The translations under genes and the position numbers were made by a program. Below, piece after piece: positions 46,896 to 56,709 of a DNA stretch of 64,000 nucleotides (positions are counted from its first letter, which is position 1; each line of letters begins with the position of its first letter). The notes under the pieces were generated by a model that worked only from the letters and a program-made list of their open reading frames with translations, had not been told where the DNA came from and ran no database searches. The DNA is from Paracoccus sigandri (GTDB taxonomy: Bacteria > Pseudomonadota > Alphaproteobacteria > Rhodobacterales > Rhodobacteraceae), in NCBI RefSeq assembly GCF_003709565.1, contig NZ_QNRC01000012.1, positions 62,001-126,000 on the forward strand. The letters are read 5' to 3'.

Positions 46896-46930
46896 TTCTT
46901 CGTCCCGCCGCGGCCGGTCCTCGATGCGAC

Positions 46931-47962
46931 CTAATCCTCGAACAACGCCGCCTGTCCCGGCGGCCGGGGCGCGTCCAGTCCCAGATGCCGCCAGGCGCGC
47001 GCAGCAAGCTGCCGGCCGCGCGGGGTGCGGGCGATCAGGCCCTGCTGCAGCAGATAGGGCTCGATCACCTCCTCGATCGCGTCGCGGCTCTCGGAGAGTG
47101 CCGCCGACAGGGTCTCGACCCCCACCGGCCCGCCGCCGTAATGTTCCGCCATCAGCGTCAGATAGCGCCGGTCCGCCCCGTCCAGGCCCAGGTCGTCCAC
47201 CCCCAGGCGGGTCAGCGCCGCATCGGCGATGGCGCGGGTCAGGCGGCCGTCGCCCTCGACCAGCGCGAAATCCACCACCCGGCGCAGCAGCCGGCCCGCG
47301 ATGCGCGGCGTGCCACGGGCGCGGCGGGCGATTTCGCGCGTGCCGTCCTTGTCGGCATCGATGCCCATCATCCGCGCGCCGCGCTGCACGATCAGGTCCA
47401 GCTCGTCGATCTCGTAGAATTGCAGCCGGGTCGGGATGCCGAAGCGGTCGCGCAGCGGCGTGGTCAGCAGGCCCAGCCGGGTGGTCGCGCCGACCAGCGT
47501 GAAGGGCTGCAGCTCGATCCTGACGGTGCGGGCGGCGGGGCCTTCGCCGATGACCAGGTCCAGCTCGAAATCCTCCATCGCCGGATAGAGCACCTCCTCG
47601 ACCGCCGGGTTCATGCGGTGGATCTCGTCGATGAACAGCACGTCGCGGGTTTCCAGATTGGTCAGGATCGCCGCCAGGTCGCCCGCCCGCGCCAGGACCG
47701 GCCCCGAGGTCATGCGGAAATTCACCCCCAGCTCGCGCGCCATGATCTGCGCCAGCGTGGTCTTGCCCAGCCCCGGCGGGCCGAAGAACAGCGTGTGGTC
47801 CATCGCCTGGCCGCGCATCTTCGCGCTTTCGATGAAGACCCGCAGATTGGCGCGCGCCTCGGCCTGGCCGACGAAATCGGACAGCGACTGGGGGCGCAGG
47901 GCGCGGTCCTCGGGCTCGCCTTCCAGCCGTTCGGGGCGCAGGGCCGGGTCGGGCTGGGTCAT
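46931..47962 (-). CDS. ruvB: Holliday junction branch-migration ATPase RuvB
   Basis: RuvB is the hexameric motor that drives Holliday junctions with RuvA. The 343-residue protein has [12 protein letters not shown], Walker [15 protein letters not shown], Walker [12 protein letters not shown], the sensor [18 protein letters not shown], and the RuvB C-terminal winged helix ending ARAWRHLGL. Its start overlaps the htpX stop by four bases. It is separated from ruvA by htpX. Confidence 0.97.
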   Translation of the reverse strand: MTQPDPALRPERLEGEPEDRALRPQSLSDFVGQAEARANLRVFIESAKMRGQAMDHTLFFGPPGLGKTTLAQIMARELGVNFRMTSGPVLARAGDLAAILTNLETRDVLFIDEIHRMNPAVEEVLYPAMEDFELDLVIGEGPAARTVRIELQPFTLVGATTRLGLLTTPLRDRFGIPTRLQFYEIDELDLIVQRGARMMGIDADKDGTREIARRARGTPRIAGRLLRRVVDFALVEGDGRLTRAIADAALTRLGVDDLGLDGADRRYLTLMAEHYGGGPVGVETLSAALSESRDAIEEVIEPYLLQQGLIARTPRGRQLAARAWRHLGLDAPRPPGQAALFED

Positions 47963-48795
47963 CGGCGGGCCATGGCGCTGAGCCGGGCGATACGCTCCTC
48001 GACGGGCGGATGGGTGGCGAACAGATTGTCCATGCGCAGCCCGTTCAGCGGGTTGACGATGAACAGCGCGGCCGAGGCGGGGTTGCGCTCGGCCGGGATG
48101 TTCATGCTGCGCCCGGCCATCTGCGAGATCCGCGCAAGCGCCGAGGCCAGCGCCATCGGCTGGCCGCAGATCTCGGCGCCCGTCCGGTCGGCCTCGTATT
48201 CGCGGGTGCGCGAGATCGCCATCTGCACCATCGCCGCCGCCAGCGGCGCCAGCACCATCGCCAGGATCGCGCCCAGCCCGCCGCCCCGGCCCTCGCGCCC
48301 GCCGGTGAACAGCAGCATGTTGCCCATCATCGCGATGGCGCCGGCCATGGTGGCGGTGACGGTCATGGTCAGCGTGTCGCGATGCCGGATATGGGCCAGC
48401 TCATGGGCGATGACGCCGGCCAGTTCCTCGCGGTTCAGCCCGCGCAGCAGGCCCTGGGTCACCGCCACGGCGGCATTGTCGGGGTTGCGGCCGGTGGCGA
48501 AGGCATTGGGCTGCTCGGTCGGCAGCAGGTAGAGCTTCGGCATCGGCAGCCCGGCCCGTTCGGCCAGGGCCGCCGTCAGCGCGTGAAGATCGCCCCCCTG
48601 GGCGGGCGTCAGTTCCACCGCGCCATGCTGGCGCAGGACCATCTTGTCGCTGTTCCACAGCGCGAACAGGTTGCCCGCCCCGGCGATCAAGAGCGCGATG
48701 ACCGCGCCGCCCTGCCCGCCCATCATCCAGCCAAGCGCCATGACGATGGCGGTCAGCGCCGCCATCAGGATGAATGTCCGTGCGTTTCCTTCCAT
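47959..48795 (-). CDS. htpX: Membrane-bound zinc metalloprotease HtpX
   Basis: HtpX is an M48 protease of the inner membrane that degrades damaged membrane proteins along with FtsH. The 278-residue protein has two N-terminal membrane segments (about 5-40), the zinc motif [11 protein letters not shown] (HExxH) and a further pair near [17 protein letters not shown], plus the distal Glu in [11 protein letters not shown]. It sits between ruvA and ruvB, nine bases after ruvA and overlapping ruvB (ATGA), so it should be expressed with the recombination genes. Confidence 0.95.
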   Translation of the reverse strand: MEGNARTFILMAALTAIVMALGWMMGGQGGAVIALLIAGAGNLFALWNSDKMVLRQHGAVELTPAQGGDLHALTAALAERAGLPMPKLYLLPTEQPNAFATGRNPDNAAVAVTQGLLRGLNREELAGVIAHELAHIRHRDTLTMTVTATMAGAIAMMGNMLLFTGGREGRGGGLGAILAMVLAPLAAAMVQMAISRTREYEADRTGAEICGQPMALASALARISQMAGRSMNIPAERNPASAALFIVNPLNGLRMDNLFATHPPVEERIARLSAMARR

Positions 48796-48804
48796 CTTCC
48801 TGCC

Positions 48805-49497
48805 TCACCCCTTCGGAGCCAGCGACCTCAGCGCCGCGCGGATCAACGCGGATGTGTCGGCGCCCGGTTCCCCGGCCTGCGTCTCGGCCACGGCGGCGGC
48901 GGCCTCGGACTGGGCATAGCCCAGATTGGTCAGCGCCGACAGCGCATCCGCCGCGATGCGGGCCGAGGCCACGGCCGCCGAGGGAGCGGCCGTCCCTGCC
49001 CCGGAGGGGGCGGGGACCGCGCCCGGTTCGGCCTCGATGGCCGGGCCGGGCGCGCTGCCGGCATCGACCGTCAGGTCGCCGCCAAGCGCCATGACCTGCG
49101 GCGCCTTGTCCTTCAGTTCCAGCACCACGCGTTGCGCCAGTTTCGGCCCGACGCCCTGCGCCTTGCGCACCGCCGACCAGTCCCCCAGCGCGATCGCCCG
49201 CGCCAGCCCCTCGGGGCCCAGCGTGCCCAGCACCGCCAGCGACACCTTCGCGCCGACGCCCTGCACGCTGGTCAGCAGCTTGTGCCATTCCTTTTCCAGA
49301 AGCGTCGGAAAGCCGAACAGCTGCAGCAGGTCCTCGCGCACCAGCAGGTCGGTATAGAGCGCCACCGCCTGCCCCGCCGGCGGCAGCGCCGCCGCGGTCC
49401 TTTCGCTGACATGGACGATATAGCCCACGCCGCGCACGTCGATCATCACGTGATCGCGGGCGCGGTGCAGGATGATCCCGGCGATCCGCCCGATCAT
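48805..49497 (-). CDS. ruvA: Holliday junction-binding protein RuvA
   Basis: RuvA binds the four-way junction and loads RuvB. The 230-residue protein has the N-terminal OB-like part ([20 protein letters not shown]), the helix-hairpin-helix [20 protein letters not shown] and [20 protein letters not shown], and a long acidic Ala/Pro linker before the C-terminal RuvB-binding domain ([12 protein letters not shown]). The linker makes it longer than E. coli RuvA (203). It overlaps ruvC by four bases. Confidence 0.96.
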   Translation of the reverse strand: MIGRIAGIILHRARDHVMIDVRGVGYIVHVSERTAAALPPAGQAVALYTDLLVREDLLQLFGFPTLLEKEWHKLLTSVQGVGAKVSLAVLGTLGPEGLARAIALGDWSAVRKAQGVGPKLAQRVVLELKDKAPQVMALGGDLTVDAGSAPGPAIEAEPGAVPAPSGAGTAAPSAAVASARIAADALSALTNLGYAQSEAAAAVAETQAGEPGADTSALIRAALRSLAPKG

Positions 49498-50003
49498 GCC
49501 GACCTCGCCACGATGCGCAGGCTGCGGCCCTGCAGGTGGCGGGCGTGGCAGATGGCGATGGCCAGCGCGTCGGCCGCATCCGGGCTGTCGAAACTCACGC
49601 CGGGCAGTTGCACCCGCACCATGTGCTGCACCTGTTCCTTGCCGGCATGGCCGACGCCGACCACGGTCTTCTTCACCGCATTGGGGGCGTATTCGCCCAC
49701 GGGAAGCCCCGCCTCGGCCGGGGCCAGCAGCGCGATGCCGCGCGCCTGGCCCAGTTTCAGCGTGCCCGAGGCGTCCTTGTTCACGAAGGTCTGCTCGACC
49801 GCCGCGGCATCGGGCGCGTGCAGCGCGATCACCGCGCAGAGCCCCCGATAGAGCATCGACAGCCGCGCCCCCAGGTCACGCTCTGCATCCGCCCCGACCG
49901 AGCGGATCACGCCATTGGCGACATGCCGCAGGCGCGGGCCGTCCACCTCGATCACGCCCCAGCCCATGTTCCTCAAACCGGGATCGATGCCCAGAACCTT
50001 CAT
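49494..50003 (-). CDS. ruvC: Crossover junction endodeoxyribonuclease RuvC
   Basis: RuvC resolves Holliday junctions by symmetric cuts. The 169-residue protein carries the four acidic residues expected: Asp7 in [12 protein letters not shown], Glu in VEQTFVNKD, and two Asp in [14 protein letters not shown]. The ATG at 50003 follows a GGGGG site; an in-frame reading from further up would add unrelated residues. It heads ruvC-ruvA-htpX-ruvB. Confidence 0.96.
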   Translation of the reverse strand: MKVLGIDPGLRNMGWGVIEVDGPRLRHVANGVIRSVGADAERDLGARLSMLYRGLCAVIALHAPDAAAVEQTFVNKDASGTLKLGQARGIALLAPAEAGLPVGEYAPNAVKKTVVGVGHAGKEQVQHMVRVQLPGVSFDSPDAADALAIAICHARHLQGRSLRIVARSA

Positions 50004-50108
50004 GCTGCCCCCATTTTTCCAAGAACTAGCACGAAGGGCGAACATTTGCCTAGAGGCTAAGCCCGGCCGGGGGTGGTTTCGGACCCGGCGGCGTCGCGCC
50101 GGGCGGCA

Positions 50109-50147
50109 GCGGCGGATGGATATTTGTGCCAAGATGAAAGCCGCCGC
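50109..50147 (+). repeat. 3' hairpin element, tail type A, copy 3 (degenerate)
   Basis: Core GGATATTTG and tail TGCCAAGATGAAAG at 50118-50140 lack the G/C hairpin module. Instead, GCGGCGG (50109-50115) and CCGCCGC (50141-50147) flank the core, followed by GGTTTT. It reads on the plus strand between ruvC and dnaE, which are both on the minus strand, so it is antisense to its neighbours. Confidence 0.65.
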
Positions 50148-50168
50148 GGTTTTGCTTGGGCGGGCGGG

Positions 50169-53100
50169 CTATTCCTCGATCACGTCCAGGACGCCCGGCA
50201 CGGCGCGCAGGGCCTGGCGGGCCGGGGTGGTCAGGGGCGCGTCATTGGCGACCTCGATCTCGATCACCTCGTCGCCCTCGCGGATGCGCAGCCTGACCGG
50301 CCCGCGCGACCGGGACGAGGCGGTGATCTCGGTGCGGATCCGGCCAAGCGTCTCGGCCAGGCGGTCCACCGTGTCGATGCCCTGGATCTCGACCGCGAGG
50401 CAGCCCGCGCCGGCATCGGCGATGGCCTCGTCCAGCAGCGCGACGGAATTGGCCAGCATCTTGACCTGGTCGCCCGAGGGCTCGACCTTGACCTGCAGCA
50501 CCACGTTCTGGCCGGGCTCCAGCCGGTCGCGCGCCGCGTTCAGGAGGTCGGAAAACACCGTGACCTCGTAGAGCCCGGTCGGGTCGGACAGGCTGACGAA
50601 AGCATATTGCGTGCCCTTGGCCGACTTGCGTTCCTGCCGCGCGCCGACGGTGCCGGCGATGGACGCGACCAGCGGACCGTTCTCGGCCTCCAGGCTGATC
50701 TCGGCCAGGGTCTGCACCTTCTTGCGCTTCAGCGCGGTCTGGTAGTCGTCCAGCGGATGGCCCGACAGGTAGAAGCCGACCGCCTTGTGTTCCTCGCCCA
50801 GCTTCTCGGCCGGCAGCCAGACCTGCGCCAGAGCCGGGCGCGGCGGCGGCAGGTCCTCGCCCCCGCCGAACAGCGAGGATTGCGACGACGCCGCCTGTTC
50901 CTGCACCGCCGCCGACCAGGCGACCAGCGCGTCCAGCGATTTCAGCACCCGCGCGCGGTTGTCGTCCAGCGCATCGAAGGCCCCCGCCCGCGCCAGCATC
51001 TCCAGCGGGCGCTTGCCGACGCGCTTCATGTCCACGCGGCGGGCGAAGTCGGTGATGTCGCGGAAGGGCGCATCGCCGCCTTTTTCGGAATGGCGCGCCT
51101 GTTCGATCAGCCGCATCGCCTCGACGCCGACCCCCTTCAGCGCCCCCAGCGCGTAATGGATGCGGCCGTCCCGGACCGTGAACAGCGGGGCCGAGCGGTT
51201 GACGCAGGGCGCCACGATCTCGATCCCCATGCGGTCGCATTCGCGTTTGTAGACGGCCAGCTTGTCGGTCAGGTGGATATCGCAGTTCATGACCGCGGCC
51301 ATGAACTCGACCGGATGGTTCGCCTTCAGCCAGGCGGTCTGGTAGCTGACCACGGCATAGGCCGCCGCGTGGGACTTGTTGAAACCGTAATTGGCGAATT
51401 TCTCCAGAAGGTCGAAGACCTCGCCGGCCTTCTTGGCGTCCACCCCGTTCGCGACCGCGCCATCGACGAATTTCGGCCGTTCCTTGGCCATCTCGCTGGC
51501 GATCTTCTTGCCCATCGCCCGGCGCAACAGGTCGGCGCCGCCCAGACTGTATCCCGCCATGACCTGGGCGATCTGCATCACCTGTTCCTGATAGACGATG
51601 ATGCCCTGCGTTTCTGCCAGGATATGGTCGATGCTGGGATGGATCGATTCCAGCTTCTTGACGCCGTTCTTCACGTCGCAATAGGTCGGGATGTTCTCCA
51701 TCGGGCCGGGACGATAGAGCGCGACCAGCGCCACGATGTCCTCGATGCAGGTCGGCCGCATCCGGCGCAGCGCGTCCATCATGCCCGAGCTTTCGACCTG
51801 GAACACCGCCACCGTGCGGGCCGAGGCGAAGAGGTCGTAGCTGGGCTTGTCGTCCAGCGGGATGGCGTTGATCTGGTTCTCGGCCCCCGGCGGCGGATCA
51901 TAGAGCTTGCGCCCGTCGGCCGCGACATGCAGCGGCCGGCCGCCGCCATTGATCAGGTCCACGGCGTTCTGGATCACCGTCAGCGTCTTCAGGCCCAGGA
52001 AGTCGAACTTCACCAGCCCGGCCTGTTCCACCCATTTCATGTTGAACTGCGTCGCCGGCATGTCGGACGCCGGATCGCGATAGAGCGGCACCAGCCGGTC
52101 CAGCGGCCGGTCGCCGATCACCACGCCCGCGGCATGGGTCGAGGCGTTGCGGTAAAGCCCCTCCAGCTTTTCGGCATAGTCCAGCAGGCGGGCGACAACC
52201 TCCTCCTTCGCGGCCTCGCGCAGGCGCGGCTCATCGGCGCGGGCCTTGGTGATGCTGACCGGCTTGACGCCCTCGACCGGGATCATCTTGGACAGCCGGT
52301 CCACCTGGCCGAAGGGCATCTGCAACACGCGGCCCACGTCGCGCACCGCGGCCTTGGACAGCAGCGCGCCGAAGGTGATGATCTGGCCGACCTTGTCGCG
52401 GCCATACTTGCCCTGCACATACTGGATCACCTCTTCGCGGCGATCCATGCAGAAGTCGATGTCGAAGTCGGGCATCGAGACCCGCTCCGGGTTCAGGAAG
52501 CGTTCGAACAGCAGCGAATAGCGCAAGGGGTCCAGGTCGGTGATGGTCAGCGCATAGGCGACCAGCGACCCGGCGCCCGAGCCCCGGCCCGGCCCGACCG
52601 GGATGTCGTGATCCTTGGCCCATCGGATGAAATCGGCAACGATCAGGAAATAGCCGGGAAAGCCCATCTGCTCGATGATGCCCAGCTCGAATTCCAGCCG
52701 CTGGTGGTATTCCTCGGTGCTGACCGCGTGCGGGATGACCTTCAGCCGCGCCTCCAGCCCCTCCTTCGCCTGGCGGCGCAGCTCGGCGACCTCGTCATCG
52801 GCGAAGCGCGGCAGGATCGGCGCGTGCTTCTTGACCGCGAAGGCGCAGCGGCGGGCGATTTCCACCGTGTTTTCCAGCGCCTCGGGCAGGTCGGCGAACA
52901 GGACCGCCATCTCCTCGGCGGTCTTGAAATAATGCTGCGGGGTCAGGCGGCGGCGGGGCTGGGACTGGTCCACATAGGCCTTTTCCGCGATGCAGATCAG
53001 CGCGTCATGGGCCTCGAACATCGCAGCTTTCGGGAAATAGACGTCATTGGTCGCGACCAGCGGCAGTTCCTTCGCATAGGCCAGGTCGATCAGGCCGGGC

Positions 53101-53669
53101 TCGGACGCGGCCTCGGCCTCCATCAGCCGGCCATTCTCGGCCGGGTGGCGCTGCAGCTCGACGTAGAGCCGGGTCGGGAAGGCATCGGCCAGCCGGTCGG
53201 CAAGCAGCGCGGCCTTCTCGGCCTGCCCCTGCGCGACCAGCAGACCCAGCGGGCCGGTCGCGCCGCCGGTCAGGCAGATCAGCCCTTCGGACCGCTCGCA
53301 CAGCTCCTCCAGCGTGACATGCGGCAGCGCGCCGCCTTCGCGCAGATAGAGGCAGGACGACAGCGCCATCAGGTTCAGCCAGCCCGCCTGGTCCTGCGCC
53401 AGCAGCACCACCGGCCCGGTGGCGCCGCCGAAATCCTCGCCCGCCTGCAGCGTGACCTGGCAGCCGATGATCGGCTGGACCCCCTTGTCGATCGCCTTCA
53501 CGCTGAATTCCAGCGCCGCGAACATCGCATTGGTATCGGTCAGGGCCACGGCCGGCATCCCCGCCTCTGCCGCAAGCGCGGGCAGCTTGCCCACCGGAAC
53601 GGCACCTTCCAATAGGGAATGCTCGGAATGTGTGCGAAGATGGATGAATCGGGGGGATCTTGCGGTCAT
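50169..53669 (-). CDS. dnaE: DNA polymerase III alpha subunit
   Basis: The replicative polymerase subunit, 1166 residues. The PHP domain opens at once (FIHLRTHSEHSLLEG), the palm carries the catalytic Asp in MPDFDIDFCMD and further in the IPVGPGRGSGAGSLVAYAL motif, then the helix-hairpin-helix region, and the C-terminal OB domain ends the protein. FNKSHAAAYAVVSYQTAWLK is typical. No Shine-Dalgarno is visible; the putative promoter lies so close that the mRNA may be leaderless. It is transcribed away from the ABC transporter operon. Confidence 0.98.
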   Translation of the reverse strand: MTARSPRFIHLRTHSEHSLLEGAVPVGKLPALAAEAGMPAVALTDTNAMFAALEFSVKAIDKGVQPIIGCQVTLQAGEDFGGATGPVVLLAQDQAGWLNLMALSSCLYLREGGALPHVTLEELCERSEGLICLTGGATGPLGLLVAQGQAEKAALLADRLADAFPTRLYVELQRHPAENGRLMEAEAASEPGLIDLAYAKELPLVATNDVYFPKAAMFEAHDALICIAEKAYVDQSQPRRRLTPQHYFKTAEEMAVLFADLPEALENTVEIARRCAFAVKKHAPILPRFADDEVAELRRQAKEGLEARLKVIPHAVSTEEYHQRLEFELGIIEQMGFPGYFLIVADFIRWAKDHDIPVGPGRGSGAGSLVAYALTITDLDPLRYSLLFERFLNPERVSMPDFDIDFCMDRREEVIQYVQGKYGRDKVGQIITFGALLSKAAVRDVGRVLQMPFGQVDRLSKMIPVEGVKPVSITKARADEPRLREAAKEEVVARLLDYAEKLEGLYRNASTHAAGVVIGDRPLDRLVPLYRDPASDMPATQFNMKWVEQAGLVKFDFLGLKTLTVIQNAVDLINGGGRPLHVAADGRKLYDPPPGAENQINAIPLDDKPSYDLFASARTVAVFQVESSGMMDALRRMRPTCIEDIVALVALYRPGPMENIPTYCDVKNGVKKLESIHPSIDHILAETQGIIVYQEQVMQIAQVMAGYSLGGADLLRRAMGKKIASEMAKERPKFVDGAVANGVDAKKAGEVFDLLEKFANYGFNKSHAAAYAVVSYQTAWLKANHPVEFMAAVMNCDIHLTDKLAVYKRECDRMGIEIVAPCVNRSAPLFTVRDGRIHYALGALKGVGVEAMRLIEQARHSEKGGDAPFRDITDFARRVDMKRVGKRPLEMLARAGAFDALDDNRARVLKSLDALVAWSAAVQEQAASSQSSLFGGGEDLPPPRPALAQVWLPAEKLGEEHKAVGFYLSGHPLDDYQTALKRKKVQTLAEISLEAENGPLVASIAGTVGARQERKSAKGTQYAFVSLSDPTGLYEVTVFSDLLNAARDRLEPGQNVVLQVKVEPSGDQVKMLANSVALLDEAIADAGAGCLAVEIQGIDTVDRLAETLGRIRTEITASSRSRGPVRLRIREGDEVIEIEVANDAPLTTPARQALRAVPGVLDVIEE

Positions 53670-53678
53670 GATCGGGAC

Positions 53679-53706
53679 AGTATCGCAGCCCGGCCGAACT
53701 GCGCAA
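53679..53706 (-). promoter_or_regulatory. Putative dnaE promoter
   Basis: On the minus strand TTGCGC (53706-53701), 16 bases, GATACT (53684-53679). With a start about seven bases on, transcription would begin within about five bases of the dnaE ATG at 53669. Confidence 0.45.
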
Positions 53707-53762
53707 TTGCCCAGCTGCGGGAAAGCGCGCTAAGCAGGAATGGTTTGACCAAGGGGACAAAT

Positions 53763-55280
53763 TTGACGGCCAGCCTGTTCCGAGCCGAGGGCATCGGCAA
53801 GACCTATCCCGGCGTGCGCGCCAATGACGATGTCTCCTTCCAGGTCGCGGAGGGCGAAATCCACGCCCTGCTGGGCGAAAACGGCGCGGGCAAGTCGACG
53901 CTGGTCAAGATGATCTACGGGCTGGTGCGGCCCGACGAGGGGCAGATGTCGCTGAACGGCCGGCCCCACGCCCCCGCCGATCCCCGCGCCGCCCGCGCGG
54001 CGGGCGTGGCGATGGTGTTCCAGCATTTCAGCCTGTTCGACGCGCTGAGCGTGGCGGAAAACATCGCGCTGGGGATGGAAAACCCGCCGCCCCGGCGCGC
54101 GCTTGCGGCGCGGATCGCCCGCGTGTCGCAGGAATACGGCCTGCCGCTGAACCCGGCGCGGCGGGTGGCGATGCTGTCGGCGGGCGAACGCCAGCGGGTC
54201 GAGATCATCCGCTGCCTGCTGCAGGACCCGCGGCTCCTGATCATGGACGAGCCGACCAGCGTGCTGACCCCGCAAGAGGCGGAACTGCTGTTCGCCACCC
54301 TGCGCAAGCTGGCCGACCAGGGCACCGCGATCCTCTATATCAGCCACAAGCTGGAAGAAATCCGCGCCCATTGCGACCGCGCCACGATCCTGCGCCACGG
54401 CCGCGTGGTGGACAGCTGCGACCCGCGCGCCCATTCCGCCCGCGAGCTGGCGGCGATGATGGTCGGCGGCCAGATGCGGCTGGTCGACCGCACCGGGCGG
54501 CAGGCGGGCGAAGTGCTGCTGGAGCTGCGCGATCTCTCGCTGCCCGCCCCCGATGCCGAGGGCACGGCGCTGAAATCCGTCAGCCTGACCCTGCGCGCGG
54601 GCGAGATCCTGGGCATCGGCGGCGTCGCCGGCAACGGGCAGGAGGAATTGCTGGCCGCGCTGTCGGGCGAGCTGCGCAGCCCCCCCGGCACGATCGCGCT
54701 GGAGGGGCGCGACCTGGGCGGCACGGGGCCGCAGGGGCGGCGCGCGGCCGGGCTGCTGGCCGCGCCCGAGGATCGCCTGGGCCATGCCGCCGTCCCCGAT
54801 TTCAGCCTGGCCGAGAACACGCTGCTGACCGCCGGCAGCCGCAAGGGGCTGGTCAGGGGCGGGCTGATCGACCACCGCGCCGCGCGCGCCTATGCCGAAC
54901 AGGTGATCCACGCCTTCGACGTGCGCACCCCCGGCCCCGGCACCGCCGCCCGCGCGCTGTCGGGCGGCAACCTGCAGAAATTCGTGATCGGCCGCGAGGT
55001 GCTGCAGGCGCCCCGCGTGCTGGTCGTCAACCAGCCCACCTGGGGCGTCGACGCCGGCGCCGCCTCCGCCGTGCGCCAGTCGCTGCTGGACCTGGCGCGC
55101 TCGGGCGCAGGGGTCGTGGTCATCAGCCAGGACCTGGACGAGCTTCTGGAACTGTCCGACCGCTTCTGCGCGCTGAACGAGGGCCGGCTGTCCGAACCCC
55201 GCCCCACCGAGGGGCTCAGCCTGGACGAGATCGGGCTGATGCTGGGCGGCGCGCATGGCATGGAGGTCGCCCATATATGA
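53763..55280 (+). CDS. ABC transporter ATPase, BMP/nucleoside-type (two ATPase domains)
   Basis: A 505-residue protein with two ABC domains, as in sugar or nucleoside importers of the CUT2/BMP class. Domain 1 has Walker A LLGENGAGKSTLVKM, signature LSAGERQRVEI and Walker B LLIMDEPTSVL. Domain 2 is degenerate in Walker A (IGGVAGNGQEELLAA) with signature LSGGNLQKFVIGRE and NQPTWGVD in place of Walker B, which is normal for the class. The start is TTG at 53763 behind AAGGGGA; the ATG at 53740 is out of frame. First gene of a four-gene membrane cassette plus binding protein, all overlapping by four bases. Confidence 0.92.
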   Translation: MTASLFRAEGIGKTYPGVRANDDVSFQVAEGEIHALLGENGAGKSTLVKMIYGLVRPDEGQMSLNGRPHAPADPRAARAAGVAMVFQHFSLFDALSVAENIALGMENPPPRRALAARIARVSQEYGLPLNPARRVAMLSAGERQRVEIIRCLLQDPRLLIMDEPTSVLTPQEAELLFATLRKLADQGTAILYISHKLEEIRAHCDRATILRHGRVVDSCDPRAHSARELAAMMVGGQMRLVDRTGRQAGEVLLELRDLSLPAPDAEGTALKSVSLTLRAGEILGIGGVAGNGQEELLAALSGELRSPPGTIALEGRDLGGTGPQGRRAAGLLAAPEDRLGHAAVPDFSLAENTLLTAGSRKGLVRGGLIDHRAARAYAEQVIHAFDVRTPGPGTAARALSGGNLQKFVIGREVLQAPRVLVVNQPTWGVDAGAASAVRQSLLDLARSGAGVVVISQDLDELLELSDRFCALNEGRLSEPRPTEGLSLDEIGLMLGGAHGMEVAHI

Positions 55281-56353
55281 TCCACCTGGTTCCCCGCAGC
55301 CAGTCCTCGCTGGCCTGGCAATTCGCCACGCCCCTGCTGGCGGTGCTGGCCACCATGCTGACCGGCGGCCTGCTGTTCTGGGTCATGGGCCATGATCCGG
55401 TCGCGGCGATCCGCACGATCTTCTGGGATCCGCTGTTCGGGCCGGCCTCCAGCTATTCGCGCCCGCAGCTTCTGGTGAAGGCGGCGCCGCTGATCCTGAT
55501 CGCCTCGGGCCTGGCCATCGGCTTTCGCGCCGGCATCTGGAACATCGGCGCCGAGGGGCAATACATCATCGGCGGCATCACCGGCGCCGCCGTGGCCCTG
55601 GCCGCCTATCCGGCCGAGGGGATGTGGATCTTCCCGGCCATGGTGCTGGCCGGCGCGCTTGGCGGCTGGGCCTGGGGGATGGTCCCGGCCATGCTGCGCA
55701 ACTGGTGCGGGGCGTCGGAAATCCTGGTGTCGCTGATGCTGGTCTATGTCGCGCAGCGCGTGGCGGCGTGGATGGCCTTCGGGCCGATGAAGAACCCCGA
55801 GGGGATGGGCTTTCCCGGATCGCGCAACCTGCAGCAATACCCGCCCGCCTCGAACCCCGATCTGATCGCCGGGACCGGCGCGCATTGGGGCGTGGTCGCG
55901 GCGGCGCTGGCCGTGCTGGCGGCCTGGTTCCTGATGAGCCGCCACATCCGCGGCTTCCACATCCGCGCCGCCGGCATCGCCCCGCGCGCCGCGCGCTTCG
56001 CGGGCGTGCGCCCCGCCACGCTGGTCGCCTTCTGCCTCGGCGTCTCGGGCGCGCTGGCGGGCATGGCCGGGCTGTTCGAGGTCGCCGGCCCCGCCGGGCA
56101 GATCAGCCCCGGCTTCGGCTCGGGCTATGGCTTCACCGCGATCATCGTGGCCTTCCTGGGCCGGCTGCACCCCCTGGGCATCCTGCTGGCCGGGCTGCTG
56201 CTGGCGCTGACCTATATCGGCGGCGAGCTGGCGCAGCTGATGATGCAGCTGCCCGCCGCCTCCGTGCAGGTCTTCCAGGGGATGCTGCTGTTCTTCCTGC
56301 TGGGCTTCGACCTGCTGACCCGATACCGCATCGCAAGGAGGGTCGCGGCATGA
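55277..56353 (+). CDS. ABC transporter permease, BMP/nucleoside-type
   Basis: A 358-residue inner-membrane permease of the BPD_transp_2 family with about nine membrane segments. Typical blocks are FRAGIWNIGAEGQYIIGGI, GASEILVSLMLVYVA and the exporter-like SGALAGMAGLFEVAG. It starts inside the ATPase stop (ATGA). With the second permease it forms the channel of a nucleoside- or purine-like importer; the class is clear, the substrate inferred from the BMP binding protein. Confidence 0.92.
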   Translation: MIHLVPRSQSSLAWQFATPLLAVLATMLTGGLLFWVMGHDPVAAIRTIFWDPLFGPASSYSRPQLLVKAAPLILIASGLAIGFRAGIWNIGAEGQYIIGGITGAAVALAAYPAEGMWIFPAMVLAGALGGWAWGMVPAMLRNWCGASEILVSLMLVYVAQRVAAWMAFGPMKNPEGMGFPGSRNLQQYPPASNPDLIAGTGAHWGVVAAALAVLAAWFLMSRHIRGFHIRAAGIAPRAARFAGVRPATLVAFCLGVSGALAGMAGLFEVAGPAGQISPGFGSGYGFTAIIVAFLGRLHPLGILLAGLLLALTYIGGELAQLMMQLPAASVQVFQGMLLFFLLGFDLLTRYRIARRVAA

Positions 56354-56709
56354 ACCGCCCATACGGAACGGAGCTGAAGCGCATGGCGCTGGTCGCGGCG
56401 GTCGGGCTGGCCCTGGGCGCCGGGGCCGGGCTGCTGCTGCAGCTTCCCTATGTCGGGGCGATCATGATCGTCCTTGCGGTGCTGTTCGTCCTCGGCGCCT
56501 GGTTCGAGCTGTATTTCCTGTCCGAGCTGGTCACGGCGCTGCTGGGCCTGCTGTGGCGCGCCATCGCCGCACTCGGCCGGACGATCATGCGCGAGGGCGG
56601 CACGCAGCCGCCGCCCTTCCCGATGCGCCTGGCCTTCGGCCTGGGCTTCGCGGCGGGCATCGCGGTCGTGCTGTGGCTTCTGCACGCAACGTCGGGGGGC
56701 GCGGCATGA
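56350..56709 (+). CDS. Small membrane protein inserted between two ABC permeases
   Basis: I do not recognise this 119-residue protein. It has about three hydrophobic segments: residues 13-31 (LVAAVGLALGAGAGLLLQL), 35-60 (VGAIMIVLAVLFVLGAWFEL) and 93-112 (LAFGLGFAAGIAVVLWLL). The start overlaps the upstream permease stop and the end overlaps the next permease start, both as ATGA, so it is part of the cassette. ABC importers of this class do not need a third membrane subunit. It may be an accessory or regulatory subunit, which is inference from position. Confidence 0.75.
   Translation: MNRPYGTELKRMALVAAVGLALGAGAGLLLQLPYVGAIMIVLAVLFVLGAWFELYFLSELVTALLGLLWRAIAALGRTIMREGGTQPPPFPMRLAFGLGFAAGIAVVLWLLHATSGGAA

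Noticed and set aside
50073..53615. Long plus-strand frame opposite dnaE
   Set aside because: Mirror of the dnaE codon pattern; no motifs, and dnaE is unmistakable.
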